Made by a program: the position numbers and the translations under genes. Of a stretch of DNA of 23,151 bases, positions 12,862 through 21,149 are shown piece after piece. The notes beneath the pieces are model-generated. The model saw nothing but the letters and a program-made list of their open reading frames with translations. It had not been told where the DNA came from and did not search any database. Position 1 is the first letter of the stretch; each line of letters begins with the position of its first letter. This DNA is from Vibrio sp. UBA2441 (GTDB lineage: Bacteria > Pseudomonadota > Gammaproteobacteria > Enterobacterales > Vibrionaceae): contig DDQN01000043.1 in the NCBI GenBank assembly GCA_002342685.1, positions 1-23,151 of the forward strand. Reading direction: 5' to 3'.

Positions 12862-15552
12862 ATGACGCAACTTACAGTCAAAGCATTGAGTGAAGAGATC
12901 GGAACCCCGGTTGAACGCTTATTAGAACAACTTGCTGATGCTGGTATGAAAAAAGCCAGCAAAGACAATGTATCTGATGAAGAAAAACAGCAGCTTTTGA
13001 CTCATCTAAAAAAAGAGCACGGTGATACTTCGGGTGAAGCGCAACCGACTCGTCTAACACTTCAGCGTAAAACAAAAAGCACATTAAGTGTTGCAGCCAG
13101 CGGCGGTAAGAGTAAGAATGTGCAAGTTGAAGTGCGCAAAAAACGTACATATGTAAAACGTAGCGCCGTTGACGAAGACGCGAAGCGTGAAGCTGAAGAA
13201 GCAGCACTACGTGAAGCAGAGGAAACAGCAAAACGTGAAGCTGAAGAGAAAGCGAAACGTGAAGCTGAAGAGAAAGTGAAACGTGAAGCTGAAGAGAAAG
13301 CGAAGCGTGAAGCAGAGAAATCAAAACGTGAAGCTAGTGAAAAAGCTAAGCGTGAAGCTACAGTAAAAGCAGAGCCAATGATTGATTCTAAAGAAAAAGC
13401 GAAGCAAGAGGCTGCTCAAAAAGAAGCAGATCAATTAAAGCGTCGCCAAGATGAAGAAGCGAAGAAAAAAGCGGAACAAGAAGCCGCTAAACTAGCTGAA
13501 GACGCTCGTAAACTCGTTGAAGAAAACTCCGAGCGATGGACTGAAGAAGAGAAGCAGAAGAAAGCGCAAGAAGCGAATTCTGATTACCACGTTACTACTT
13601 CTACATACGCTCGTGAAGCCGAAGATGCTGCCGATCTTAAAGCAGATAGCGGTCGTCGCAAGCGCAAGAAGAAAGCGGCAGATAAAACAGAGCCTCAAGC
13701 CCGAGGTGGTCGTAACCAGCGCGGTCGAGGCCGTAAAGGCAAGTTGGCAAAACCAACTTCGATGCAGCATGGCTTTGATAAGTCAGCAACTGTTGCAAAG
13801 CAGGACGTTGTTATCGGTGAAACGATAGTTGTCTCTGAACTGGCTAACAAAATGTCAGTGAAAGGCACTGAGGTCATTAAGGCCATGATGAAGATGGGCG
13901 CTATGGCGACTATCAATCAGGTCATCGACCAAGAAACAGCGCAAGTTGTTGCTGAAGAGATGGGCCACAAAGTTATTCTTCGTAAAGAGAATGAACTAGA
14001 AGAAGCGGTACTGTCTGATCGTGATAATACAGCAGATGCTGTGCCTCGTGCTCCTGTTGTAACTATCATGGGTCACGTTGACCACGGTAAAACGTCGACA
14101 CTGGATTACATCCGTAAAGCACACGTTGCTACTGGCGAAGCCGGTGGTATTACGCAGCATATCGGTGCTTACCATGTAGAAACAGAAAATGGGATGATCA
14201 CTTTCCTTGATACTCCTGGACACGCAGCATTTACTGCAATGCGTGCTCGTGGTGCTCAAGCGACAGATATTGTTGTTCTTGTTGTTGCAGCAGATGATGG
14301 TGTAATGCCACAAACTGTTGAAGCTATTCAGCATGCTAAAGCGGCTGGCGTGCCTCTGATTGTTGCTGTGAACAAGATTGACAAAGAGGGTGCTAACCCA
14401 GACAACGTTAAGAATGAATTAGCGCAATACGATGTTATTCCTGAAGAGTGGGGCGGTGAGAACATGTTTGCTCACATCTCTGCAAAAGAAGGTACTAACA
14501 TCGATGGCTTGCTAGAAACTATTCTTCTACAGTCCGAAGTTCTTGAACTTACTGCTGTTGCTGATGGTATGGCATCAGGTGTTGTTGTTGAATCACGCCT
14601 TGATAAAGGTCGTGGTCCGGTTGCTACTGTATTGGTTCAGTCAGGTACACTGAATAAAGGTGATATCTTACTATGTGGTCAGGAATATGGCCGTGTTCGT
14701 GCAATGCGCGACGAAAATGGTCAGGAAATCACTGAAGCAGGACCTTCTATTCCGGTAGAAATCATCGGTCTTTCAGGCGTGCCAGCATCTGGTGATGAAG
14801 CGACAGTTGTACGTGATGAGCGTAAAGCGCGTGAAGTAGCAAATTACCGTCAAGGCAAATTCCGCGACGTGAAACTCGCTCGCCAACAGAAGTCTAAACT
14901 AGAGAACATGTTCTCTAACATGACAGCTGGTGAAGTAGCTGAGCTTAATGTTGTTCTTAAAGCTGACGTACAAGGCTCAGTAGAAGCAATAACAGATTCA
15001 CTGCACAAACTATCCACTGATGAAGTGAAAGTAAGTGTTGTTGGCTCGGGTGTTGGTGGTATTACTGAAACTGATGCTGTATTAGCAGCGGCTTCTAATG
15101 CAATCATTCTAGGCTTCAACGTTCGTGCGGATGCGTCTGCTCGTAATACTATTCAATCAGAAAACCTTGACCTACGTTACTACTCAATCATCTATCAATT
15201 GATTGATGAAGTGAAACAAGCGATGGGCGGCATGCTTGCTCCAGAATTCAAGCAAGAGATCATTGGTCTTGCTGAAGTTCGTGACGTATTTAAGTCACCA
15301 AAACTGGGTGCTATTGCCGGTTGTATGGTTACTGAAGGGCTGATCAAGCGTAATAACCCTATCCGCGTATTGCGTGAGAACGTGGTTATTTACGAAGGTG
15401 AGTTAGAATCGCTACGCCGCTTTAAAGATGATGTTCAAGAAGTTAAAAGTGGTTATGAGTGTGGTATCGGCGTTAAGAACTATAATGATGTTCGCGTTGG
15501 TGACCAAATTGAAGTATTTGAAATCATTGAAGTTAAGCGTACGCTAGACTAA
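12862..15552 (+). CDS. infB: Translation initiation factor IF-2
   Basis: GTPase that places initiator tRNA on the 30S subunit and promotes subunit joining. The product is 896 aa from ATG 12862, with AAGGAGG about 8 nt upstream. An IF2 N-terminal three-helix module is at 1-50. A charged linker (about 108-290) contains tandem KREAEEKA repeats and an Arg/Gly-rich stretch. A second IF2-N module spans about 318-370. The G domain has GHVDHGKT (404-411), DTPGH (450-454), NKID (504-507) and SAKEGTN. Domains II-IV end at VKRTLD. Shorter IF2 forms from internal starts occur in E. coli; I see no internal start with a clear ribosome-binding site. The initiator tRNA it binds is encoded at the head of the same unit. 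Confidence 0.98.
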   Translation: MTQLTVKALSEEIGTPVERLLEQLADAGMKKASKDNVSDEEKQQLLTHLKKEHGDTSGEAQPTRLTLQRKTKSTLSVAASGGKSKNVQVEVRKKRTYVKRSAVDEDAKREAEEAALREAEETAKREAEEKAKREAEEKVKREAEEKAKREAEKSKREASEKAKREATVKAEPMIDSKEKAKQEAAQKEADQLKRRQDEEAKKKAEQEAAKLAEDARKLVEENSERWTEEEKQKKAQEANSDYHVTTSTYAREAEDAADLKADSGRRKRKKKAADKTEPQARGGRNQRGRGRKGKLAKPTSMQHGFDKSATVAKQDVVIGETIVVSELANKMSVKGTEVIKAMMKMGAMATINQVIDQETAQVVAEEMGHKVILRKENELEEAVLSDRDNTADAVPRAPVVTIMGHVDHGKTSTLDYIRKAHVATGEAGGITQHIGAYHVETENGMITFLDTPGHAAFTAMRARGAQATDIVVLVVAADDGVMPQTVEAIQHAKAAGVPLIVAVNKIDKEGANPDNVKNELAQYDVIPEEWGGENMFAHISAKEGTNIDGLLETILLQSEVLELTAVADGMASGVVVESRLDKGRGPVATVLVQSGTLNKGDILLCGQEYGRVRAMRDENGQEITEAGPSIPVEIIGLSGVPASGDEATVVRDERKAREVANYRQGKFRDVKLARQQKSKLENMFSNMTAGEVAELNVVLKADVQGSVEAITDSLHKLSTDEVKVSVVGSGVGGITETDAVLAAASNAIILGFNVRADASARNTIQSENLDLRYYSIIYQLIDEVKQAMGGMLAPEFKQEIIGLAEVRDVFKSPKLGAIAGCMVTEGLIKRNNPIRVLRENVVIYEGELESLRRFKDDVQEVKSGYECGIGVKNYNDVRVGDQIEVFEIIEVKRTLD
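13183..13362 (+). repeat. In-frame degenerate repeat coding KREAEEKA units in infB
   Basis: About seven tandem 21-24-bp units (AAACGTGAAGCTGAAGAGAA and variants) encode an alternating-charge helix at residues 108-167 of IF-2. The unit length is a multiple of three, so copy-number change would keep the frame. Confidence 0.8.
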
Positions 15553-15613
15553 TCAATGTAACTGACATTATCTGGTTGCTTTTTAGTACCGGTAATAGGT
15601 TGTTAAATACACC

Positions 15614-15643
15614 ATGGGGGGCTTAACGCCCCCCATTCTTTCT
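15614..15643 (+). terminator. Hairpin/terminator between infB and rbfA
   Basis: ATGGGGGGC (15614-15622) pairs with GCCCCCCAT (15628-15636) around TTAAC, a very stable 9-bp stem, followed by the imperfect TTCTTTCT. It would give partial termination or protect the infB 3' end, with read-through into rbfA 15 bp later. Confidence 0.7.
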
Positions 15644-15658
15644 ATAGTGAGATAGTAA

Positions 15659-16054
15659 ATGTCAAAAGAATATAGCCGCACGCAGCGCGTGTCGCAACAA
15701 TTGCAAAAAGAGTTAGCACTTATTCTTCAACGCGAAGTGAGAGATTCTCGCATTGGAATGGTGACTATTTCGGATGTGGAAGTTTCTAGAGATTTAGCCT
15801 ATGCCAAGGTATTTGTTACCTTCTTATGTGTTGGTGAGCAAACACCAGAATCAAGTTTAGAAGCGCTAAAAGAACACGAAGTGCAGATCCGTATGATACT
15901 TGGCAAACGAATTCGCCTGCGTTTGACTCCGGAAGTTCGCTTTACTTACGATAATACGCTTGTTGAAGGTATGCGTATGTCAAATTTAGTGAGTGAAGTC
16001 GTTAGTGATGACAAACGAAGAGCGAAAGAGTCGGGTCGTGAGGATGAAGAATAA
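15659..16054 (+). CDS. rbfA: 30S ribosome-binding factor RbfA
   Basis: Cold-shock 30S assembly factor that binds near the 5' helix of 16S rRNA. The product is 131 aa (E. coli 133). The single KH-like fold is recognised by RTQRVSQQLQKELALILQREVRD, the AxG-type region and IRLRLTPEVRFTYDNTL, with an acidic tail. It overlaps truB by one base (TAATG), which suggests translational coupling. It lies in the usual nusA-infB-rbfA-truB-rpsO order. Confidence 0.97.
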   Translation: MSKEYSRTQRVSQQLQKELALILQREVRDSRIGMVTISDVEVSRDLAYAKVFVTFLCVGEQTPESSLEALKEHEVQIRMILGKRIRLRLTPEVRFTYDNTLVEGMRMSNLVSEVVSDDKRRAKESGREDEE

Positions 16055-16998
16055 TGGGTCGCAGAGGTCGTCGTAAAGGTCGCCCTGTCGATGGAGTTAT
16101 ACTTCTAGACAAGCCAACGGGTATCACCTCAAATGATGCGTTACAAAAAGTAAAGCGCATCTATTTTGCTGAAAAGGCCGGTCACACTGGCGCGCTTGAT
16201 CCGCTGGCGACAGGAATGTTGCCACTCTGTTTTGGGGAAGCAACTAAGTTTTCTCAGTTTCTACTGGATTCAGATAAACGCTACCGTGTTATTGCTAAGT
16301 TGGGTGAACGTACAAACACGTCTGACTCTGATGGCGAAGTCGTCGAAACTAAGCCTATAAAAGTAGACCGTGGCCAACTGGAACGGTGTATTGCTAAGTT
16401 TCGTGGTGAGACGGACCAAATTCCTTCTATGTATTCTGCATTAAAGTATCAGGGTAAACCATTATACGAATATGCTAGAGAAGGTATTGAAGTTCCCCGT
16501 GAATCAAGAAAAATTACGGTTTACGGTATCGAACTTGTTCGTTTTGAAGGGGCCGAAGTTGAGATGGATGTTCACTGTTCAAAAGGAACATATATCCGTA
16601 CTATCGTCGATGATCTTGGTGAAATGCTAGGTTGTGGCGCTCATGTAATTTATCTTCGCCGGACTGGAGTGTCTAATTACGCCTATGAGAATATGGTGAC
16701 ATTAGAGCAGCTAGAAGCGTTATTGGAAAAAGCTCAGGCTGAAGATATTGCTCCTCGTGAGTTGTTAGACCCATTGTTAATGCCAATGGATTCAGCGGTA
16801 CAAGATTTACCAGAAGTTAATCTTATCCCTGAATTAACCGATATGATTCAGCATGGTCAACCTGTTCAGGTGTTTGGCGCTCCTACTGAAGGCGTTGTTC
16901 GAATGACCAACGGTGAAGAGAAAACCTTCATTGGTATCGGCGAGATTGACAATGATGGCAGGGTTGCACCTAAACGTTTAGTTGTTTTTAGGGATTAG
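16054..16998 (+). CDS. truB: tRNA pseudouridine(55) synthase TruB
   Basis: Makes pseudouridine 55 in the T-loop of tRNAs. The product is 314 aa, like E. coli. The catalytic loop GHTGALDPLATGMLP carries the nucleophile Asp49. Motifs DGVILLDKPTGITSN, the KRYRV region and CSKGTYIRTIVDDLG with the conserved TYIR are intact, and the C-terminal PUA-like region ends in KRLVVFRD. Its start overlaps the rbfA stop. A heptanucleotide element begins only 4 bp after its stop codon (TAG 16996-16998), and no ordinary terminator is visible there. Confidence 0.97.
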   Translation: MGRRGRRKGRPVDGVILLDKPTGITSNDALQKVKRIYFAEKAGHTGALDPLATGMLPLCFGEATKFSQFLLDSDKRYRVIAKLGERTNTSDSDGEVVETKPIKVDRGQLERCIAKFRGETDQIPSMYSALKYQGKPLYEYAREGIEVPRESRKITVYGIELVRFEGAEVEMDVHCSKGTYIRTIVDDLGEMLGCGAHVIYLRRTGVSNYAYENMVTLEQLEALLEKAQAEDIAPRELLDPLLMPMDSAVQDLPEVNLIPELTDMIQHGQPVQVFGAPTEGVVRMTNGEEKTFIGIGEIDNDGRVAPKRLVVFRD

Positions 16999-17001
16999 AT
17001 T

Positions 17002-17196
17002 TAGGCGATAGGTAATAGGTTATGGGTAATAGGTAATAGGTTATGGGCATTAGTGATACGAGATTATATTGGATCTTGGCTATTTTGCTTTAGAGTTTTC
17101 GAATTAAAGATTTGACTTAAACTAAATGAAGTTGAATGTTTAGCCCATAGCCCATAGCCCATAGCCCATAGCCCATAGCCCATAGCCCATAACCCA
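17002..17196. repeat. Heptanucleotide inverted-array element, copy A
   Basis: The left arm (17002-17050) has seven heptads: TAGGCGA, TAGGTAA, TAGGTTA, TGGGTAA, TAGGTAA, TAGGTTA, TGGGCAT. A unique middle of about 90 bp (17051-17140) has no ORF. The right arm (17141-17196) has seven exact TAGCCCA units and one TAACCCA. Read on the other strand the right arm is TGGGCTA/TGGGTTA, the same heptad family as the left arm, so the element is a large imperfect inverted repeat. It fills most of the gap between truB and rpsO. A short reverse-frame ORF through the array (GYGLWAM repeats) is only a by-product of the 21-bp period. Confidence 0.9.
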
Positions 17197-17205
17197 TTTT
17201 TCCCC

Positions 17206-17234
17206 TTGCTTTTCTTGCGCATAATCCGTAATAT
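17206..17234 (+). promoter_or_regulatory. Candidate rpsO promoter
   Basis: TTGCTT (17206-17211) and TAATAT (17229-17234) are 17 bp apart, both 4/6, followed by CGCGC. The -35 box starts 10 bp after the end of the TAGCCCA array. Confidence 0.5.
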
Positions 17235-17245
17235 ACGCGCTTCCC

Positions 17246-17306
17246 GTGTCGGCTGAATCAGAGATTGGCGGCACAGTGTTTAACTTACTCTTATTAGGAG
17301 AGATAT
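17246..17306 (+). promoter_or_regulatory. rpsO leader, possible S15 autoregulatory structure
   Basis: GTGTCG (17246-17251) can pair with CGGCAC (17269-17274), one G-T pair, upstream of the ribosome-binding site TTAGGAG. In E. coli S15 represses its own mRNA through a pseudoknot in this position. The structure here is only suggestive. Confidence 0.3.
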
Positions 17307-17576
17307 ATGTCTCTGAATGCAGAAACAAAAGCAGCTATCGTAGCAGAATATGCACAAAGCGAAGGCGATACAGGTTCACCAGAAGTACAAGTAGCACTAC
17401 TTACTGCTTCTATCAACCACCTGCAAGGTCACTTTGCAAACCATAAACAAGATCACCACAGCCGTCGCGGTCTTTTACGTATGGTTTCAAGTCGTCGTAA
17501 GCTTCTAGATTACCTTAAAGGTAAAAACCTAGGGCGTTACCAAGACCTAATCAAACGTCTAGGCCTACGTCGCTAA
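17307..17576 (+). CDS. rpsO: 30S ribosomal protein S15
   Basis: Primary 16S rRNA-binding protein of the 30S platform. The product is 89 aa, the standard length. Family sequence is clear throughout: GDTGSPEVQVALLTASINHLQGHF, KQDHHSRRGLLRMVSSRRKLLDYLK and the ending IKRLGLRR. GGAG lies about 8 nt before ATG 17307. It has its own promoter candidate downstream of the heptad element and is followed by a terminator, with pnp 336 bp downstream, the conserved rpsO-pnp pairing. Confidence 0.98.
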   Translation: MSLNAETKAAIVAEYAQSEGDTGSPEVQVALLTASINHLQGHFANHKQDHHSRRGLLRMVSSRRKLLDYLKGKNLGRYQDLIKRLGLRR

Positions 17577-17590
17577 GATCAGTTTGTTGA

Positions 17591-17617
17591 AAAGGGGAGC
17601 GCTAAGCTCCCTTTTTT
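17591..17617 (+). terminator. rpsO terminator
   Basis: GGGAGC (17595-17600) pairs with GCTCCC (17606-17611) around GCTAA, with A/G before and TTTTTT after. It stands 15 bp after the rpsO stop. Confidence 0.9.
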
Positions 17618-17675
17618 ATTATCAATTTTCTGTTAAATAGTACTCATCTATTAGCAAAAACTTGTTCAGTTAGTT

Positions 17676-17912
17676 TATACTACGCATCGTTAAATCCCCA
17701 TTATTTGGGTTTCTGACAAAAATCTTAACTCATAGTAATACTGTCACAGATGTCGGCCACTTGGTCGCGACTATTACAAATTGAATTCAACCTCCAGTTA
17801 TATGATTTGTTGTATGAGGTTGAGTTAATTTTTACTAGTCGCGATGAGTATTACTTGGGGTATTTTTATTACTCTCGAAGCACAATAAGGTACTTCGATA
17901 AAAGGATATAAA
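17676..17912 (+). promoter_or_regulatory. pnp leader with long RNase III-type duplex
   Basis: A -10-like TATACT lies at 17676-17681; no good -35 box was found. Downstream, TCGCGACTA (17765-17773) pairs perfectly with TAGTCGCGA (17836-17844), and TCAACCTC (17787-17794) pairs perfectly with GAGGTTGA (17816-17823). The two stems are separated by partly pairable AT-rich internal loops and capped by a 21-nt loop. In E. coli RNase III cuts such a pnp leader stem and PNPase then destabilises its own mRNA. The same autoregulation is inferred here. The pnp ribosome-binding site AAGGA precedes ATG 17913. Confidence 0.75.
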
Positions 17913-20039
17913 ATGTTCGCAAATCCAGTCGTAAAGACATTTAAGTACGGTAATCACACCGTAACAATCGAAACTGGCGTTATCGCACGTCAAGCTACGT
18001 CAGCTGTTATGGTTACTATGGACGATACAACTGTATTCGTATCTGTAGTAGGTAAAAAAACAGCGGTAGAAGGTCAGGATTTCTTCCCTCTAACGGTTAA
18101 CTACCAAGAGCGTACTTACGCTGCAGGTAAAATTCCTGGTGGATTCTTCAAGCGTGAAGGTCGTCCATCTGAAGGCGAAACACTAACGGCTCGTCTAATT
18201 GACCGCCCAATTCGTCCTCTTTTCCCTGATGACTTCAAAAATGAAGTTCAAGTTATTGCAACAGTAATGTCAGTTAACCCTGATGTTCAACCTGATATGG
18301 TTACAATGATCGGTACTTCAGCAGCACTTGCTATCTCTGGTATCCCGTTCAACGGTCCTATCGGTGCAGCACGTGTTGGTCATATCGATGGTCAACTAGT
18401 TCTTAACCCAAGTATTACTGAGTTAGAAGCTTCTAAGCTTGACTTAGTTGTTGCTGGTACTGACAACGCAGTACTAATGGTTGAGTCAGAAGCGGATAAC
18501 CTAACTGAAGAAGAAATGCTATCAGCTGTTGTTTTCGGTCACGATCAACAACAAGTAGTTATCAGCGCAATCAAAGAATTTGCTGCTGAAGTAGCAACGC
18601 CATCATGGGATTGGGAAGCGCCAGTAGTAAACACAGAGCTTAAAGCCCGTGTTGCTGAACTTGCAGAAACTCGTCTTTCTGATGCATACCAAATTACTGA
18701 GAAAATGGCACGTTATGAGCAAGTTGGCGCAATCAAGAACGAAGTTGTTGAAGCTCTACTTGCACAAGATGCAGAACTAAACGAGCGTGAAGTTCGCGGC
18801 ATGCTTGGTTCTCTAGAGAAAAACGTAGTACGTAGCCGTATAATTGCTGGCAACCCTCGTATTGATGGTCGTGAAAAAGACATGGTTCGTGCTCTAGACG
18901 TACGTACTGGTGTTCTTCCACGTACTCACGGTTCTGCGCTATTCACCCGTGGTGAAACTCAGGCTATCGTAACTGCAACGCTTGGTACTCAGCGTGACGC
19001 TCAGATCATTGATGAGCTAACAGGTGAGCGTAAAGATCACTTCCTACTGCATTACAACTTCCCTCCATACTGTGTTGGTGAAACTGGTTTTGTAGGTTCG
19101 CCTAAGCGTCGTGAAATTGGTCACGGTAAACTGGCTAAGCGCGGTATTGCTGCAGTAATGCCATCAGTTGAAGAGTTTCCATATACAGTTCGTGTTGTAT
19201 CAGAAATCACAGAATCAAACGGTTCTTCTTCAATGGCTTCTGTATGTGGTACTTCTTTGGCTCTTATGGATGCAGGTGTACCAATCAAGTCTTCTGTTGC
19301 AGGTATCGCAATGGGCTTGGTTAAAGAAGGCGACGATTTCGTTGTTCTTTCAGACATTCTTGGCGACGAAGATCACTTAGGTGATATGGACTTTAAAGTA
19401 GCAGGTACTACTCAAGGTATCACAGCGCTTCAGATGGATATCAAGATTGAAGGTATCACTAAAGAGATCATGCAAATTGCGCTTAACCAAGCGCAAGGTG
19501 CTCGTAAGCACATCCTTTCTGTAATGGATGAAGCCATCTCTGGTGCTCGTGAGGAAATCTCTGAATTTGCTCCTCGTATTCATACGCTGAAAATTAACCC
19601 TGAGAAAATTCGCGACGTTATCGGTAAAGGTGGCGCGGTTATTCGTTCACTTTGTGAAGAAACGGGTACAACGATTGAAATAGAAGATGATGGTACGGTT
19701 AAAATTGCTGCAACTTCTGGCGAGCAAGCTGAGGATGCTATCAACCGCATTAAAGCACTAACTGCAGAAGTAGAAGTAGGTACTATCTATACTGGTAAAG
19801 TTGCTCGTCTGGCTGATTTTGGTGCGTTTGTTACTATTCTTCCAGGTAAAGACGGTCTGGTTCATATTTCTCAAATCGCAGATAAGCGAATTGAGAAAGT
19901 ATCCGACTACTTGACTGAAGGCCAAGAAGTTCAAGTTAAAGTACTTGAAATTGACCGCCAAGGCCGCGTACGTCTAAGTATGAAAGAAGCAGTAGAAAAA
20001 CCAGCAGAAGAAGCGCCAAAAGCACCAGAAGCAGAATAA
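17913..20039 (+). CDS. pnp: Polynucleotide phosphorylase
   Basis: Trimeric 3'-5' phosphorolytic exoribonuclease and degradosome component. The product is 708 aa (E. coli 711). The first RNase PH domain contains KTAVEGQDFFPLTVNYQERTYAAGKIPGGF. An all-helical domain follows, then the catalytic second RNase PH domain with TRGETQAIVTATLGT and the DILGDEDHLGDMDFKVAG region. KH spans about 555-610 with loop GKGG, and S1 about 621-690 (GTIYTGKVARLADFGAFV). A short Glu/Ala/Pro tail ends the protein. The leader carries the duplex expected for RNase III/PNPase autoregulation. It ends at a strong terminator. Confidence 0.98.
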   Translation: MFANPVVKTFKYGNHTVTIETGVIARQATSAVMVTMDDTTVFVSVVGKKTAVEGQDFFPLTVNYQERTYAAGKIPGGFFKREGRPSEGETLTARLIDRPIRPLFPDDFKNEVQVIATVMSVNPDVQPDMVTMIGTSAALAISGIPFNGPIGAARVGHIDGQLVLNPSITELEASKLDLVVAGTDNAVLMVESEADNLTEEEMLSAVVFGHDQQQVVISAIKEFAAEVATPSWDWEAPVVNTELKARVAELAETRLSDAYQITEKMARYEQVGAIKNEVVEALLAQDAELNEREVRGMLGSLEKNVVRSRIIAGNPRIDGREKDMVRALDVRTGVLPRTHGSALFTRGETQAIVTATLGTQRDAQIIDELTGERKDHFLLHYNFPPYCVGETGFVGSPKRREIGHGKLAKRGIAAVMPSVEEFPYTVRVVSEITESNGSSSMASVCGTSLALMDAGVPIKSSVAGIAMGLVKEGDDFVVLSDILGDEDHLGDMDFKVAGTTQGITALQMDIKIEGITKEIMQIALNQAQGARKHILSVMDEAISGAREEISEFAPRIHTLKINPEKIRDVIGKGGAVIRSLCEETGTTIEIEDDGTVKIAATSGEQAEDAINRIKALTAEVEVGTIYTGKVARLADFGAFVTILPGKDGLVHISQIADKRIEKVSDYLTEGQEVQVKVLEIDRQGRVRLSMKEAVEKPAEEAPKAPEAE

Positions 20040-20087
20040 GTTTTACTATTTTTGGTTTTCTAGCGCAAAAGCTATAAAGCGTGTTAT

Positions 20088-20117
20088 AAAGGGGGAACAG
20101 TGATGTTCCCCCTTTTT
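20088..20117 (+). terminator. pnp terminator
   Basis: GGGGGAAC (20091-20098) pairs with GTTCCCCC (20105-20112) around AGTGAT, with AAA before and TTTTT after. It ends 25 bp before nlpI. Confidence 0.92.
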
Positions 20118-20142
20118 ATATGGGCAAAGGAGATATATATCA

Positions 20143-21024
20143 GTGAAATGGTTGAAATTAGTTGCTTTAAGTCTGTTGGTTACTCTTTCTGGGTGCGCTT
20201 CAATAAACAGCTCACAAACCAGTCATTGGGTTTATCCTCCGATGGCTGTTCCGCTTCAGGCTAATATTCAGCAAGAAGTACAAATTGCCCGTCTAAACCA
20301 GTTATTGCAGCGCAGCGATTTGTCTGATGATATTAAAGCTAAAATGTTCTACGAACGTGGTAGTTATTACGATGCTGTAGGATTGCGCGATTTAGCCAGA
20401 TTAGACTTTAATCAATCATTAAGTTTGAACCCAGCTCAACCTGATATTTTCAATATGCTTGGTGTGTATTTTACTCAAGTCGGAGAGTTTGATGCGGCTT
20501 ATGATGCTTTTGATTCAACTTTAGAGCTTGACCCAGATAATCAATATGCTGAGCGCAATCGGGCTATAGCGCTCTATTACGGTGGTCGTGTTGATTTAGC
20601 GCTGGAAGAGATGAAAGCACATTTTAAAGATAATCAGGACGATCCATTTAGAGCACTTTGGCTATATATCATCGAGCGGGAGAATACGCCTAAAGTTGCG
20701 CATTCCAATCTTAAGCTACGCTACGAAAGTCGAGGTGATGAGTGGGGCTGGGTACTTGTGGCTATCATGCTCAATGACATCAGTGAAGAAGATGCTTTTA
20801 GAGCCGTTCTGGAAGGAACTCGAGATAATGTAGTGCTTGCTCAACGATTAACAGAAACGTACTTTTATCTGGCCAAGCGGTATAAAATTGAAGGAAAGTA
20901 TGCCGATGCTATAGCGTTGTACAAATTGGCACTCTCTTTTAATATTTATGAGTATGTTGAGCACAGGTACTCTTTCTTGGAGCTAAGTCGTATTTTCAAT
21001 GAGATACGTGAGCAGCAACAGTAG
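20143..21024 (+). CDS. nlpI: TPR lipoprotein NlpI
   Basis: Outer-membrane lipoprotein; in E. coli it is the adaptor that brings the protease Prc to the peptidoglycan hydrolase MepS. The product is 293 aa (E. coli 294). It starts at GTG 20143, about 10 nt after AAGGAG; the ATG a few bases later is out of frame. The signal peptide ends in lipobox LSGC, so Cys18 is the lipidated residue. Ser at position +3 of the mature protein fits outer-membrane sorting. TPR-like helix pairs span about 60-135 (for example SLNPAQPDIFNMLGVYFTQ and ELDPDNQYAERNRAIALYY), with further helices to the end. It follows pnp, the enteric order. Confidence 0.95.
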   Translation: MKWLKLVALSLLVTLSGCASINSSQTSHWVYPPMAVPLQANIQQEVQIARLNQLLQRSDLSDDIKAKMFYERGSYYDAVGLRDLARLDFNQSLSLNPAQPDIFNMLGVYFTQVGEFDAAYDAFDSTLELDPDNQYAERNRAIALYYGGRVDLALEEMKAHFKDNQDDPFRALWLYIIERENTPKVAHSNLKLRYESRGDEWGWVLVAIMLNDISEEDAFRAVLEGTRDNVVLAQRLTETYFYLAKRYKIEGKYADAIALYKLALSFNIYEYVEHRYSFLELSRIFNEIREQQQ

Positions 21025-21060
21025 AACCTTTAATAACGATAATAAATGGATAGATTAGCT

Positions 21061-21090
21061 AAACGCCAGATTTTAAATCTGGCGTTTTTT
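21061..21090 (+). terminator. nlpI terminator
   Basis: AAACGCCAGATT (from 21061) pairs with AATCTGGCGTTT (ending near 21087) around a minimal loop, with TTT continuing to 21090. It separates nlpI from the marR-type gene. Confidence 0.9.
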
Positions 21091-21091
21091 A

Positions 21092-21119
21092 TTGATTTTA
21101 TAAAATCACCCATTAAAAT
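21092..21119 (+). promoter_or_regulatory. Candidate promoter of the MarR-family gene
   Basis: TTGATT (21092-21097, 4/6) and TAAAAT (21114-21119, 5/6) are 16 bp apart. The -10 box touches the palindrome at 21119-21137, so a bound regulator would cover the start site. Confidence 0.5.
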
Positions 21120-21137
21120 AGTTAGCCTTGCTAACTA
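21119..21137. promoter_or_regulatory. Palindromic operator, copy 1
   Basis: TAGTTAGC-CTT-GCTAACTA is a perfect inverted repeat with 8-bp half-sites and a 3-bp centre, typical of MarR-family operators. Its 15-bp core GTTAGCCTTGCTAAC (21121-21135) recurs exactly upstream of the transporter gene. It lies 12 bp before the regulator start codon. Confidence 0.85.
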
Positions 21138-21149
21138 AATGGTAATTGT

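Noticed and set aside
17141..17196. Possible CRISPR array
   Set aside because: Units are 7 bp, contiguous and without spacers, and there are no cas genes. It is a short tandem repeat.
17140..17328. Minus-strand ORF with GYGLWAM repeats
   Set aside because: It is the translation of the TAGCCCA heptad array (21-bp period equals seven residues), without a ribosome-binding site, and it runs over the rpsO promoter.
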